Origin: Sphingobacterium oryzagri | GTDB taxonomy: Bacteria; Bacteroidota; Bacteroidia; Sphingobacteriales; Sphingobacteriaceae | Assembly (NCBI RefSeq): GCF_028736175.1 | Contig: NZ_CP117880.1 | Coordinates: 434,001 to 498,000 of the forward strand | Reading direction: 5' to 3' | DNA: 64,000 nucleotides | Shown: positions 48,608-56,769 of the stretch, in pieces | Layout: every line of letters begins with the position of its first letter | Position numbering within the stretch: the first letter of the stretch is position 1 | Notes under the pieces: generated by a model | What the model was told of the DNA's origin: nothing | The model's input: only the letters and a program-made list of their open reading frames with translations | Databases searched by the model: none | Position numbers and translations under genes: made by a program

Positions 48608-49633
48608 ATGAGTAAGAGCGCGACAAAAGGGGTTCTGTTGGTGCAGTTAGGCACACCCAATGCCCCTACAACGCCGGAAGTGCGTAAATATTTAACAGAA
48701 TTTCTTATGGATCCGCGGGTAATCGATATCCCGGTTGTGGGTCGCACCTTATTGGTCAAAGCGGCGATCGTGCCGCGGCGCGCGCCAAAATCGGCAGCTA
48801 CCTACCGTACCATTTGGGATGAAAAAACCGGATCGCCGTTAATGTATTACAGCGAGTTGCAGCGCGACTTGCTACAAGCAGAATTGGGCGATGATTATCA
48901 CGTAGAGCTAGCCATGCGCTATCAAAATCCTTCCATAGCTTCCGCTCTCAAGAAAATGGAAGGTATGTTGCTGGAATCTATTCGTGTTATTCCGCTGTTT
49001 CCGCAGTATGCATCTGCCACGAGTGGTTCGGTTATCGATAAAGTGATGGAAACTATGCGTTCCTGGCAGTATTTTCCTGCACTCTCTTTTGTTAGCAATT
49101 ATTGCGATGACGAGCAAATGTGCGAAACGTACGCCGACCATGCCAAAAAATTCGATATCGACTATTACGATCATATTTTGTTTAGCTATCACGGTTTACC
49201 GGTGCGGCAATTGGGAAAAGTTGATCCAACCGGGAATTTGACTTGTCCGGATGCCGGATGCGATAGTTGCAAAGTAGAAAAAAATAGCTTTTGCTACCTT
49301 TCACAATGTTACGCCACCTCGCGCATGATCGCTGGAAAATTGAATCTCTCGCCCGATCGGTACACCGTTTGTTTCCAATCGCGACTAGGTAAAACGCCTT
49401 GGATACAGCCGTATACGTCTGATACGCTTCATCATCTTGCCCAACAAGGTGTTAAGAAACTGCTGGTATTCAGTCCGGCTTTCGTAGCTGATTGTATCGA
49501 AACCTTGGATGAGATTCAAGTGGAATATGCTAATGAGTTTAAAGATTTAGGCGGCGAAGAGGTGGCAATGGTGGAGAGTTTAAATGGCGATCCAAAATGG
49601 ATCAACGTGCTGAAACGTCTCGCACAAGGTTAA
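48608..49633 (+). CDS. hemH: Ferrochelatase
   Basis: This enzyme inserts ferrous iron into protoporphyrin (or coproporphyrin) to make haem. Family blocks in the 341-aa protein are VLLVQLGTPNAP at the N terminus, GSPLMYYS, AMRYQNPSI, LFPQYASATSG, FSYHGLPVRQL with the metal-site His195, FQSRLGKTPWIQP and FSPAFVADCIETLDEI with the catalytic glutamate. A cysteine-rich segment, Cys213, Cys218, Cys221, Cys229 and Cys234, lies just after the active histidine and could hold an iron-sulfur cluster, as described for some bacterial ferrochelatases. The next gene starts 11 nt downstream. Whether it uses protoporphyrin or coproporphyrin is not decided here. Confidence 0.95.
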   Translation: MSKSATKGVLLVQLGTPNAPTTPEVRKYLTEFLMDPRVIDIPVVGRTLLVKAAIVPRRAPKSAATYRTIWDEKTGSPLMYYSELQRDLLQAELGDDYHVELAMRYQNPSIASALKKMEGMLLESIRVIPLFPQYASATSGSVIDKVMETMRSWQYFPALSFVSNYCDDEQMCETYADHAKKFDIDYYDHILFSYHGLPVRQLGKVDPTGNLTCPDAGCDSCKVEKNSFCYLSQCYATSRMIAGKLNLSPDRYTVCFQSRLGKTPWIQPYTSDTLHHLAQQGVKKLLVFSPAFVADCIETLDEIQVEYANEFKDLGGEEVAMVESLNGDPKWINVLKRLAQG

Positions 49634-49644
49634 AAAATATTGTT

Positions 49645-50922
49645 ATGTTGATATTCAATGCAATTTTACTTTTTTTATTTGATTTCTATATTTTCTTTGC
49701 GCTTCGCGCTACAAAAATAAAATTTGTTCAAAAAAGCTGGTTTCCTTTCGTATGGTGGGGCTATTCGATTGTGCTGTTAGGTGGACTCTTCATCTCCAGC
49801 AAGTTTGATCTGCCGCTTTCCTACCGTTCTATCATTTTAGTCGCTTTTTTCATGACAGCGGTTTGTAAGTTTATTTTCATCCTTATTTTGCTGATCGATG
49901 ATCTGCGACGTGGAGGCTTATGGATGGCACGGCTATTCGCTGCCAAACCAGCAGAAAAGCCCACGGTCAGCCCACAAGATACAGATGCACCGCTGCCGGA
50001 AGAACCAAGAGATGGTATCAGCCGTTCAGAATTTCTGACAAAATCAGGTATTCTCGTAGCATCGCTACCTATTATTCCGCTTTCCTGGGGAATAATTTCC
50101 GGTGCTTACGATTATCAGGTAAGACGGCAAAAGCTTTATTTGCCAAACCTTCCGGCATCATTCCATGGATTGCGTATTGCGCAATTATCCGATGTACATT
50201 CCGGTTCGTTTTACAATAAAAAGGCCGTCTTAGGCGGTATCGAAATGTTGTTGAATGAAAAGCCAGACGCGGTTTTTTTTACAGGCGACCTGGTCAATAA
50301 TGTCGCGCCGGAAATGCGCGACTACCAAGATATCTTTAGTAAGATAAAGGCCGATCTCGGCGTTTTTTCTGTATTGGGAAATCATGATTACGGTGATTAT
50401 TATTACGGACAGGAAGATTCTCCGGCCAAACGTAAAAATTTGAAAGACCTGATCGAAACGCATAAAGTGATGGGCTGGGATTTGCTTTTGGACGAACATC
50501 GCTCCTTAAAGGTCGGTAATGATGAGATTGCGATCGTGGGTGTACAAAACTGGGGCGCCAGTCGTCGTTTTCCAAAAAAAGGCGATCTGAAAAAAGCGCT
50601 GGCCGGCACCTCCGAGTCGCCTGTCAAACTCTTGCTTTCGCATGATCCGTCGCACTGGCGCGCACAAGTACTCGGCACAGAGGTGGATGTCATGTTTGCC
50701 GGCCACACGCACGGCATGCAATTTGGGGTGCGTGGCGAGCATTTTCAGTGGAGCCCAGTTAAATATATCTATAAAGAGTGGGCAGGTTTGTACGAAGAAC
50801 AGCAGCAGCAGCTTTATGTCAATGTTGGCTACGGATTTTTGGGTTATCCTGGTCGTTTCGGCATTCTCCCAGAGATCACAATCTTCGAATTAGTGAAAGG
50901 CGAGAAACCTATCCTATCGTAA
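49645..50922 (+). CDS. Membrane-anchored metallophosphoesterase
   Basis: This 425-aa protein has several N-terminal hydrophobic helices (~1-95), a linker, another hydrophobic segment (~140-160) and a calcineurin-type phosphoesterase domain (~180-420). The metal-binding motifs are complete: LSDVHSG, TGDLVNN, LGNHDYGDYYYG, LLSHDPSHW and AGHTHGMQFG. It resembles YkuE/YaeI-type membrane phosphoesterases, some of which cleave UDP-diacylglucosamine in lipid A synthesis; that role is a possibility only. The ATG at 49645, 11 nt after hemH, begins a good membrane helix; the frame is open further into hemH but without support. A terminator follows. Confidence 0.87.
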   Translation: MLIFNAILLFLFDFYIFFALRATKIKFVQKSWFPFVWWGYSIVLLGGLFISSKFDLPLSYRSIILVAFFMTAVCKFIFILILLIDDLRRGGLWMARLFAAKPAEKPTVSPQDTDAPLPEEPRDGISRSEFLTKSGILVASLPIIPLSWGIISGAYDYQVRRQKLYLPNLPASFHGLRIAQLSDVHSGSFYNKKAVLGGIEMLLNEKPDAVFFTGDLVNNVAPEMRDYQDIFSKIKADLGVFSVLGNHDYGDYYYGQEDSPAKRKNLKDLIETHKVMGWDLLLDEHRSLKVGNDEIAIVGVQNWGASRRFPKKGDLKKALAGTSESPVKLLLSHDPSHWRAQVLGTEVDVMFAGHTHGMQFGVRGEHFQWSPVKYIYKEWAGLYEEQQQQLYVNVGYGFLGYPGRFGILPEITIFELVKGEKPILS

Positions 50923-50939
50923 GAAATAAATTGTTCTGC

Positions 50940-50974
50940 AGCCTATGTTTTTCATAGGCTTTTTTGTTTTTTAG
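50940..50974 (+). terminator. Rho-independent terminator after the phosphoesterase gene
   Basis: AGCCTATG (50940-50947) pairs with CATAGGCT (50953-50960) over a TTTTT loop and is followed by a long T-run. It ends the hemH-phosphoesterase unit. Confidence 0.88.
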
Positions 50975-51006
50975 CGGAAAAATTGGATATTTATAAAAAT
51001 CTATCC

Positions 51007-52059
51007 ATGCTAAACTTTTCAGAACAACCACACAAACGTAAAAACCTATTGACAGGGGAGTATATCCTCGTTTCACCACATCGCAGTAAGCGTCCATGGC
51101 AAGGACAAGTAGAAGACTTGGCGCCTGATAACCGGCCCCAATACGATCCAAAATGCTATTTATGCCCAGGAAATGAGCGTGCGGATGGCACCCAAAATCC
51201 AGCATATCAAGATAGCTTTGTTTTTGTCAACGACTTTTCTGCGCTATTGGAAGACACCAGCTTAACGCAGTTTGATGAAGAAAATCTCCTGATTGCTGAG
51301 TCCGAAAGAGGAATTTGCAAGGTGATTTCTTTTTCACCGCGCCACGACCTCACCTTGCCCGAAATGCGTACTACGGAAATTAAAGCCGTAGTTGATCTTT
51401 GGCAACGGGAATTTAACGATCTTGCGCAAAACGAATGGATTAAATACATCCAAATCTTCGAAAATAAAGGCAGCATCATGGGCTGTAGCAATCCGCATCC
51501 ACATGGCCAGATTTGGGCACAAAGCTCTGTTCCGGTCGAAATTCAAAAGGAGTCTGTCCAGCAACAAGCTTATTATGAGAAGCACGGGCGTACGCTTTTG
51601 CAAGATTACCTGGTGCTCGAACTTAAAAAGGAGGAACGTATCATCGTTGATAACACGCACTTCGTGGCGCTGGTTCCTTTTTGGGCGGCTTGGCCATACG
51701 AAACGATGATTATCAGCAAGCGTGCGGTTCCCTCTATTGCCGATTTTACCGAAGAAGAAAAAGAGGATTTGGCAAAAACGCTACAAGAATTAACCATTCG
51801 TTATGATAATATTTTCAAGACATCTTTTCCGTATTCGGCAGGAATGCACCAGGCACCTGTTAATACAGACGACGTATCGGCATGGCATTGGCACATGCAC
51901 TTTTACCCACCTTTGTTGCGTTCGGCAACCGTAAAGAAATTTATGGTCGGCTATGAGATGCTAGCCAGTCCACAGCGTGATATTACGCCAGAGCAGGCAG
52001 CAACTACCTTAAAACAACAAGCAACTATCCATTACAAAGCACAAAAAAATGATTTCTAA
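51007..52059 (+). CDS. galT: Galactose-1-phosphate uridylyltransferase
   Basis: This Leloir pathway enzyme exchanges UMP between UDP-glucose and galactose 1-phosphate. The 350-aa protein has the active-site HPHGQIW (His164-Pro-His166, His166 being the nucleophile), the N-terminal zinc-type CYLCPGN and the C-terminal HWHMHFYPPLLRS. The ATG at 51007 (MLNFSEQPHKRKN) fits the family; an in-frame TTG at 50983 is less likely. Its end overlaps galK by 11 nt, so the two are translationally coupled. The operon would use galactose set free by the GH2 enzyme upstream in the window. Confidence 0.95.
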   Translation: MLNFSEQPHKRKNLLTGEYILVSPHRSKRPWQGQVEDLAPDNRPQYDPKCYLCPGNERADGTQNPAYQDSFVFVNDFSALLEDTSLTQFDEENLLIAESERGICKVISFSPRHDLTLPEMRTTEIKAVVDLWQREFNDLAQNEWIKYIQIFENKGSIMGCSNPHPHGQIWAQSSVPVEIQKESVQQQAYYEKHGRTLLQDYLVLELKKEERIIVDNTHFVALVPFWAAWPYETMIISKRAVPSIADFTEEEKEDLAKTLQELTIRYDNIFKTSFPYSAGMHQAPVNTDDVSAWHWHMHFYPPLLRSATVKKFMVGYEMLASPQRDITPEQAATTLKQQATIHYKAQKNDF

Positions 52060-53206
52060 AGAGCAAATAGCAGCGAAATATAACGAAGTTTTTGGTCAGG
52101 ATGCCACGCATATCGTGCGTTCGCCGGGCCGTATCAACATTATTGGCGAACATACGGATTACAACGAAGGTTTTGTCTTGCCGACAGCCATCGACAAGGC
52201 CATTTACGTGGCTGTTGAAAAACGTACAGATGATTTTATACGCTTATACGCAGAAGATTTCAAAGCGTATTTCGAAATAGCGCTCGCCAATATTCGTCCG
52301 GTTGAGGAAGGATGGCCAAATTATGTGCTTGGTGTGGTTGATCAATTGCAGCAACGCGGATTTTCGTTGGGTGGCTTTAATATGTACATCGATGGCGATG
52401 TTCCATTGGGTGCTGGCCTTTCGTCTTCTGCCGCATTAGAATGTGCAGCGGGTTACGCGCTTAATGTATTGTTCGACTTACAACTTGCTCGTGTTGATAT
52501 TGCGAAGATCGGTCAGCTTGCAGAGCATAATTATGCCGGTGTAAAATGCGGTATTATGGATCAATTTGCGTCGGTCATGAGTAAAGCAGGACATGTCGTC
52601 AAATTGGATTGTCGGGATTTGTCGTTTTCCTACAAACCGCTCGATTTAGGAGACTACGCGGTGTTGTTGCTCAATACCAATGTCAAGCATTCGTTAGCGT
52701 CCTCCGCATACAATGATAGAAGAGCTGCTTGCGAAGAAGGTGTGCGATTGGTACAAGCTGCATATCCCGATGTAAAAAGCTTGCGCGATGTGACCGTGGC
52801 CCAATTAGATCAATATGTGAAAGATGTGGATCAGGATATTTATGAAAAATGCCGCTTTGTTGTGGAAGAAAACCAACGCTTGAACGACGCTTGTATCGCG
52901 CTGGAAAACGGTGATCTTGAAGAGCTGGGACAGCAATTGTATCGTGCGCACGACGGCTTGAGCAAGGAATATGAGGTGAGCTGTAAAGAACTTGATTTTC
53001 TCGTAGACTATGTCAAGAACTTTCCGGAAGTGCTCGGTGCACGCATGATGGGCGGTGGTTTCGGTGGCTGCACCATCAATTTGGTGCACAAATCTTTCCA
53101 GGATTTATTGATTGATCGCCTTGCGCCAATTTATAAAGCACAATTTGATCTCGATTTGACGGCCATTAAGGTGGTGCCTTCCAATGGTACCGAGCTACTT
53201 GTATAA
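52049..53206 (+). CDS. galK: Galactokinase
   Basis: This 385-aa GHMP-family kinase phosphorylates D-galactose at C1. The galactokinase signature GRINIIGEHTDYN (~27-39), the ATP loop DVPLGAGLSSSAALE (~112-126) and MMGGGFGGCTINLV near the C terminus are all present. VKCGIMDQFAS holds the conserved Asp near the active site. It overlaps galT by 11 nt and is followed by galM after 15 nt, forming a galT-galK-galM operon. Confidence 0.96.
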   Translation: MISKEQIAAKYNEVFGQDATHIVRSPGRINIIGEHTDYNEGFVLPTAIDKAIYVAVEKRTDDFIRLYAEDFKAYFEIALANIRPVEEGWPNYVLGVVDQLQQRGFSLGGFNMYIDGDVPLGAGLSSSAALECAAGYALNVLFDLQLARVDIAKIGQLAEHNYAGVKCGIMDQFASVMSKAGHVVKLDCRDLSFSYKPLDLGDYAVLLLNTNVKHSLASSAYNDRRAACEEGVRLVQAAYPDVKSLRDVTVAQLDQYVKDVDQDIYEKCRFVVEENQRLNDACIALENGDLEELGQQLYRAHDGLSKEYEVSCKELDFLVDYVKNFPEVLGARMMGGGFGGCTINLVHKSFQDLLIDRLAPIYKAQFDLDLTAIKVVPSNGTELLV

Positions 53207-53221
53207 ACCCGAAATACCATC

Positions 53222-54388
53222 ATGAAACGACGTATCTTATTAACGGGACTGCTTGCCGCGGCGCTACTATGGACAGCTTGTCAACAACCAAATGCAAACC
53301 AGCAAAGCCAACACACGAGCGTCGATAGTACAGCGACCGGCTTTAATGGCGAAATCGATGGCAAGCCAGCGAAACTATTTACCGTAGAAAATGGCAAGGG
53401 TGTTAAGGCTACGTTTACTAATTTCGGTGCACGTATCGTTTCGCTTTGGGTTCCCGATAAAGATGGTAAGATGACGGATGTAATTTTAGGCTTCAATAAA
53501 GCCACAGACTACAACAATCCGGAAGAACCTTATTACGGAACCGTAGTTGGCCCTTTCGGCAATCGTATTGCTAAAGGTAAGTTTTCGATTGATGGTGAGC
53601 AATTTACATTGCCAATAAATAACGGCGTAAACACGTTGCACGGCGGTTTCAAAGGCGTACATTTTGCGGTATGGGAAGCTGAGCAGGAAGGTAAAAATAA
53701 ATTGCGCTTTTCGTATACCTTGCTGGAAAAACAAGAAGGGTTTCCCGGGAATATCACGATGCGCGTGACCTACACGTTAACGGATGACAATGCTTTGGAA
53801 ATCGATTATGCAGCAACTACGGATAAGAAAACAGTTATCAACCTGACGAACCACGCTTATTTTAATCTAAACGGCGAGGGAAGCGGAACAATACTCGATC
53901 ACAGCCTTCAAATTTATGCCGATCAATATACGCCGGTTGATAGTACGTTGATTCCTACGGGCGCGTTGACCAACGTAAAGGGCACTGCATTTGATTTCAC
54001 TCGAGCTAAGCCTATTGGTAAAGATATCGAACAACAAGTTATACAGCTCGCGTACGGCAAAGGATACGATCATAATTTTGTGCTCCGTGCAGATAAGGTG
54101 GACGGGCTTAACCATGCGGCGACTTTAATCGGTGATAAATCGGGGATCAAATTGGATATCTACACCGAAGAACCGGGCTTGCAATTCTATAGCGGAAATT
54201 TCATGGCTGATAAGGTGACGTTGAAAAATGGGAAAACGGATGCGTTCAGAACTGGCCTGTGCTTAGAGACGCAGCACTTTCCTGATGCGCCAAACCAGCC
54301 AACATTTCCGACGACTATTTTAGAACCCGGTCAAACGTATACGACAAAGTCGATTTATAAATTTGGATCCAAAAAGCTAATCAATTAA
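53222..54388 (+). CDS. galM: Aldose 1-epimerase, lipoprotein form (GalM)
   Basis: This mutarotase interconverts the anomers of galactose and other aldoses. The 388-aa protein has a lipoprotein signal ending in LLWTAC (Cys20), so it probably acts on the periplasmic face rather than in the cytoplasm. Family motifs are FGARIVSLWVPDKDG, GPFGNRIAKGKF, NTLHGGFKG with the first catalytic-region His, LTNHAYFNL with the second, GYDHNFVL and the catalytic Glu region in YTEEPGLQFYSGNF. Oddly, its last six codons and stop (from 54368) lie inside repeat copy B, so the C-terminal tail SKKLIN is repeat-derived. Confidence 0.94.
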   Translation: MKRRILLTGLLAAALLWTACQQPNANQQSQHTSVDSTATGFNGEIDGKPAKLFTVENGKGVKATFTNFGARIVSLWVPDKDGKMTDVILGFNKATDYNNPEEPYYGTVVGPFGNRIAKGKFSIDGEQFTLPINNGVNTLHGGFKGVHFAVWEAEQEGKNKLRFSYTLLEKQEGFPGNITMRVTYTLTDDNALEIDYAATTDKKTVINLTNHAYFNLNGEGSGTILDHSLQIYADQYTPVDSTLIPTGALTNVKGTAFDFTRAKPIGKDIEQQVIQLAYGKGYDHNFVLRADKVDGLNHAATLIGDKSGIKLDIYTEEPGLQFYSGNFMADKVTLKNGKTDAFRTGLCLETQHFPDAPNQPTFPTTILEPGQTYTTKSIYKFGSKKLIN

Positions 54389-54510
54389 CTTCAAAATACG
54401 TCATTGCGAGGAAGTATGACGAAGCAATCTGCATTTTTATTTGATAAGATTGCTTCGTCGTCGTTCCTCCTTCTCGCGATGACGAAATTTAATCACTTTT
54501 TAGACACCTT
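54366..54510 (-). repeat. MITE/REP-like palindromic element, copy B
   Basis: This is the inverted near-identical copy of the element at 46386-46528. It fills the space between the convergent galM and cystathionine gamma-synthase genes, includes the last codons of galM, and ends 7 nt before the stop of the opposite gene. The inner GACGAAGCAATCT stem could act as a bidirectional transcription stop. It encodes nothing and no transposase is seen in the window. Confidence 0.8.
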
Positions 54511-54516
54511 CTTTAT

Positions 54517-55713
54517 TTATTCGACGCTTGCTATTCCCGACAAGGCTTGCTCGAAATCTGCAATAAGATCGTCAATATGCTCGATACCTACCGAAATACG
54601 GAGCATCCCTTTGGTAATGCCGCTATTTTTTTTCTGATCAGCGTCGTGATGTGTGCCCCACATGCTTGCCGGATGTACAATCAGCGATTCCACACCGCCT
54701 AAACTAGCCGCATTAATAAAAATTTGCAGCTTGCTCAATACCGCCTGTGCACGGCGATACGCTTGATCTTCGTTATCTCCCGCAAGTTCTAAACAGATCA
54801 TTCCGGTAAATCCGCGTAGCTGTTGCTTAGCGAGCTGATATTGCTTATGCGTCGGCAAACCGATGTAAGCAACGTTTCTTAACACTTCTTTCGTATCCAG
54901 CCAACGCGCAAGCTGCAAAGCATTTTCATTAATCTGCCTCACGCGCAGGGCGAGGGTTTTTATACCACGCAATAAAAGCCAGGAGTCAAACGGACTTAGC
55001 GACGCGCCTAGCACCAGCGAGCGACGCCATACTTTCTCGATGTACGCCGCTGTACCGCAAACTACGCCGGCTGTGAGATCGCTGTGGCCACCGAGGTACT
55101 TGGTGGCGCTATGTACAATGACATCAATACCGAAATCATGTGGTGTTTGGTTGATGGGTGAGGCAAAGGTGTTATCAGCCATGGTTGTGATCCCCAAGCG
55201 TTTGCCTAATTGTCCAATAAAAGCAAGATCGGTTAGATCCAAGTTCGGATTAGATGGTGTTTCCACATAAATTAGTTTGGTATTCGGCTGTAATGCACGC
55301 TCAAAAGCTTCGTTATCTTTTTGATCGACCTGCGTGAGTTCGATACCATATTCGACCAAAAATTCCTTAAAAAATAAGGTTGTACCAGAATAATGTGCGT
55401 GTTGTGCTACGATGTGATCGCCAGCCTGCACAATGGCCAATATAGCTGTGCTTATCGCCGCCATCCCTGTGGCCAGTAGTAGTGCATCTTCCGTTTTTTC
55501 TAAACCCGCGATAATTTCTGCAACTTGACTGTTCGTTGGGTTACCATGTCTGTGGTAAAACGTAGGATGCTTTGTTGCTGTCGCAGCTGAAATGTAGGCC
55601 GCCAGATCTGTATCCGCGAGATAGGTGGAAGTCTGAAAGATCGGCGTGACTACAGCCTTGCTGTCGTTAAATTGTTTTCCTTCGTGTATAAGTGATGTTT
55701 CGAGTTTTACCAT
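54517..55713 (-). CDS. Cystathionine gamma-synthase/lyase-family PLP enzyme
   Basis: This 398-aa PLP-dependent enzyme of the trans-sulfuration family makes or cleaves thioether/thiol amino acids. Motifs are PIFQTSTY, YHRHGNPTNSQVAEIIAGLE, the cofactor region ATGMAAIS, YVETPSNPNLDLTDL, ADNTFASPINQTPHDFGIDVIVHSATKYLGGHSD with the PLP-binding Lys, and the C-terminal SLGGVESLIVHPASMWGTHHD and GMLRISVGIEHIDDLI. Cystathionine gamma-synthase, gamma-lyase and methionine gamma-lyase cannot be separated by eye. The ATG at 55713 is preferred over an upstream TTG (55734). It is transcribed toward galM. Confidence 0.9.
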   Translation of the reverse strand: MVKLETSLIHEGKQFNDSKAVVTPIFQTSTYLADTDLAAYISAATATKHPTFYHRHGNPTNSQVAEIIAGLEKTEDALLLATGMAAISTAILAIVQAGDHIVAQHAHYSGTTLFFKEFLVEYGIELTQVDQKDNEAFERALQPNTKLIYVETPSNPNLDLTDLAFIGQLGKRLGITTMADNTFASPINQTPHDFGIDVIVHSATKYLGGHSDLTAGVVCGTAAYIEKVWRRSLVLGASLSPFDSWLLLRGIKTLALRVRQINENALQLARWLDTKEVLRNVAYIGLPTHKQYQLAKQQLRGFTGMICLELAGDNEDQAYRRAQAVLSKLQIFINAASLGGVESLIVHPASMWGTHHDADQKKNSGITKGMLRISVGIEHIDDLIADFEQALSGIASVE

Positions 55714-55891
55714 GCAGTGGTAGGTTTTGATCAAAGTTAATAAAAATCTACTTATTTAGTAGATTTTAGGGGTTTCAACTGTCCATCAATCACAGTCAAC
55801 TATGTTATTTTTCATATTTAATAAAAAACATTATATGTTTATTGTTTATCATAAAATAATTATTGATATTTGCTTTATAAATGATAACGTT

Positions 55892-56422
55892 ATGAAAACA
55901 AGTTCTATTATTAAGGGGATACATGTTGTCTCCTGGGTCGTATTTATAGGCTTATGCATCAAGGCCGGCGCCATTATCTTTTGCTTCGTCGCCTCGCTAT
56001 TTAAGCCGTCTTTTGCGGCAGATCTTTATCGCGGATTAGATCTTTCGGTGGTCTATGCACAAGATAGGAGCAAGTACATTAGCCTGATGTCGTTTGTTAT
56101 CCTGATTTCTGCGCTCAAAGCCTATTTATTTTATTTGGTTGTGCAGATTTTTCTAAAACTACATGTGGTCAGGCCCTTTAGCGAAGTTGTCGTTTCCTTG
56201 ATTTCCAAGATTAGCTATTACGCGATTGTTGTGGGGTTTCTAGGCGTTTTAGCAAATCGGTTTACAGAATATCTGGTCAAACGAGACGTGTATGTAAATA
56301 CGGTAGGCGATTTTTGGGTAGATAGCGAAGCGTTTCTATTTATGGGAGCTATCGTTTTCGTAATTGCGCAGGTTTTTAGGCAGGGCGTGAGTTTACAAAC
56401 GGAAAATGATTTGACGGTGTAA
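55892..56422 (+). CDS. DUF2975 membrane protein
   Basis: This 176-aa protein has four predicted transmembrane helices (about residues 10-35, 65-90, 110-130 and 145-165), the layout of DUF2975. Members are usually encoded with a small XRE regulator of the YozG type, as here, 1 nt downstream; the function of the pair is unknown. The frame opens at 55802, but the extra 30 residues are low-complexity, so I take the ATG at 55892 (MKTSSIIKGIHVVSW). Confidence 0.75.
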   Translation: MKTSSIIKGIHVVSWVVFIGLCIKAGAIIFCFVASLFKPSFAADLYRGLDLSVVYAQDRSKYISLMSFVILISALKAYLFYLVVQIFLKLHVVRPFSEVVVSLISKISYYAIVVGFLGVLANRFTEYLVKRDVYVNTVGDFWVDSEAFLFMGAIVFVIAQVFRQGVSLQTENDLTV

Positions 56423-56423
56423 T

Positions 56424-56633
56424 ATGGGGATCGTAGTCAATTTAGATGTGATGATGGCGAAACGCAAGATATCGCTTAGTGAACTTTCGGAAAAAGTGGG
56501 TATTTCGCTGCCCAACCTTTCCATATTGAAAACAGGCAAGGCAAAAGCAATGCGATTTAGTACGCTTGAAGCGCTATGTCATGTGCTGGATTGTAAGCCG
56601 GGCGATATCTTGGATTATGTGGCAGACGAATAA
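56424..56633 (+). CDS. Small XRE/Cro-type transcriptional regulator (YozG-like)
   Basis: This 69-aa protein is a single helix-turn-helix domain: KISLSELSEKVGISLPNLSILKTGKAKAMRFSTLEALCHVLDCKPGDILDY. It begins 1 nt after the DUF2975 gene. Such mini-regulators bind DNA as dimers and are thought to control their own membrane-protein partner; no effector is known. A strong hairpin lies downstream. Confidence 0.87.
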   Translation: MGIVVNLDVMMAKRKISLSELSEKVGISLPNLSILKTGKAKAMRFSTLEALCHVLDCKPGDILDYVADE

Positions 56634-56698
56634 CAATGTATGTTTCCTGATTGTGCAAAAAGTTGAGTTTACTACAACAAGAAACTATTTGTTGCCGT

Positions 56699-56742
56699 AA
56701 AAGCATGGATGTTTTGATAGATATAGCATCCATGCTTTTCGG
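56699..56742 (+). terminator. Hairpin terminator between the convergent XRE and mfd genes
   Basis: A perfect 13-bp stem (56699-56711 with 56727-56739) with a 15-nt loop has an A-run on its left side and a T-run on its right, so it may work in both directions. Confidence 0.8.
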
Positions 56743-56769
56743 TAAGCTTACGAGACGTTTTGATAAGCT

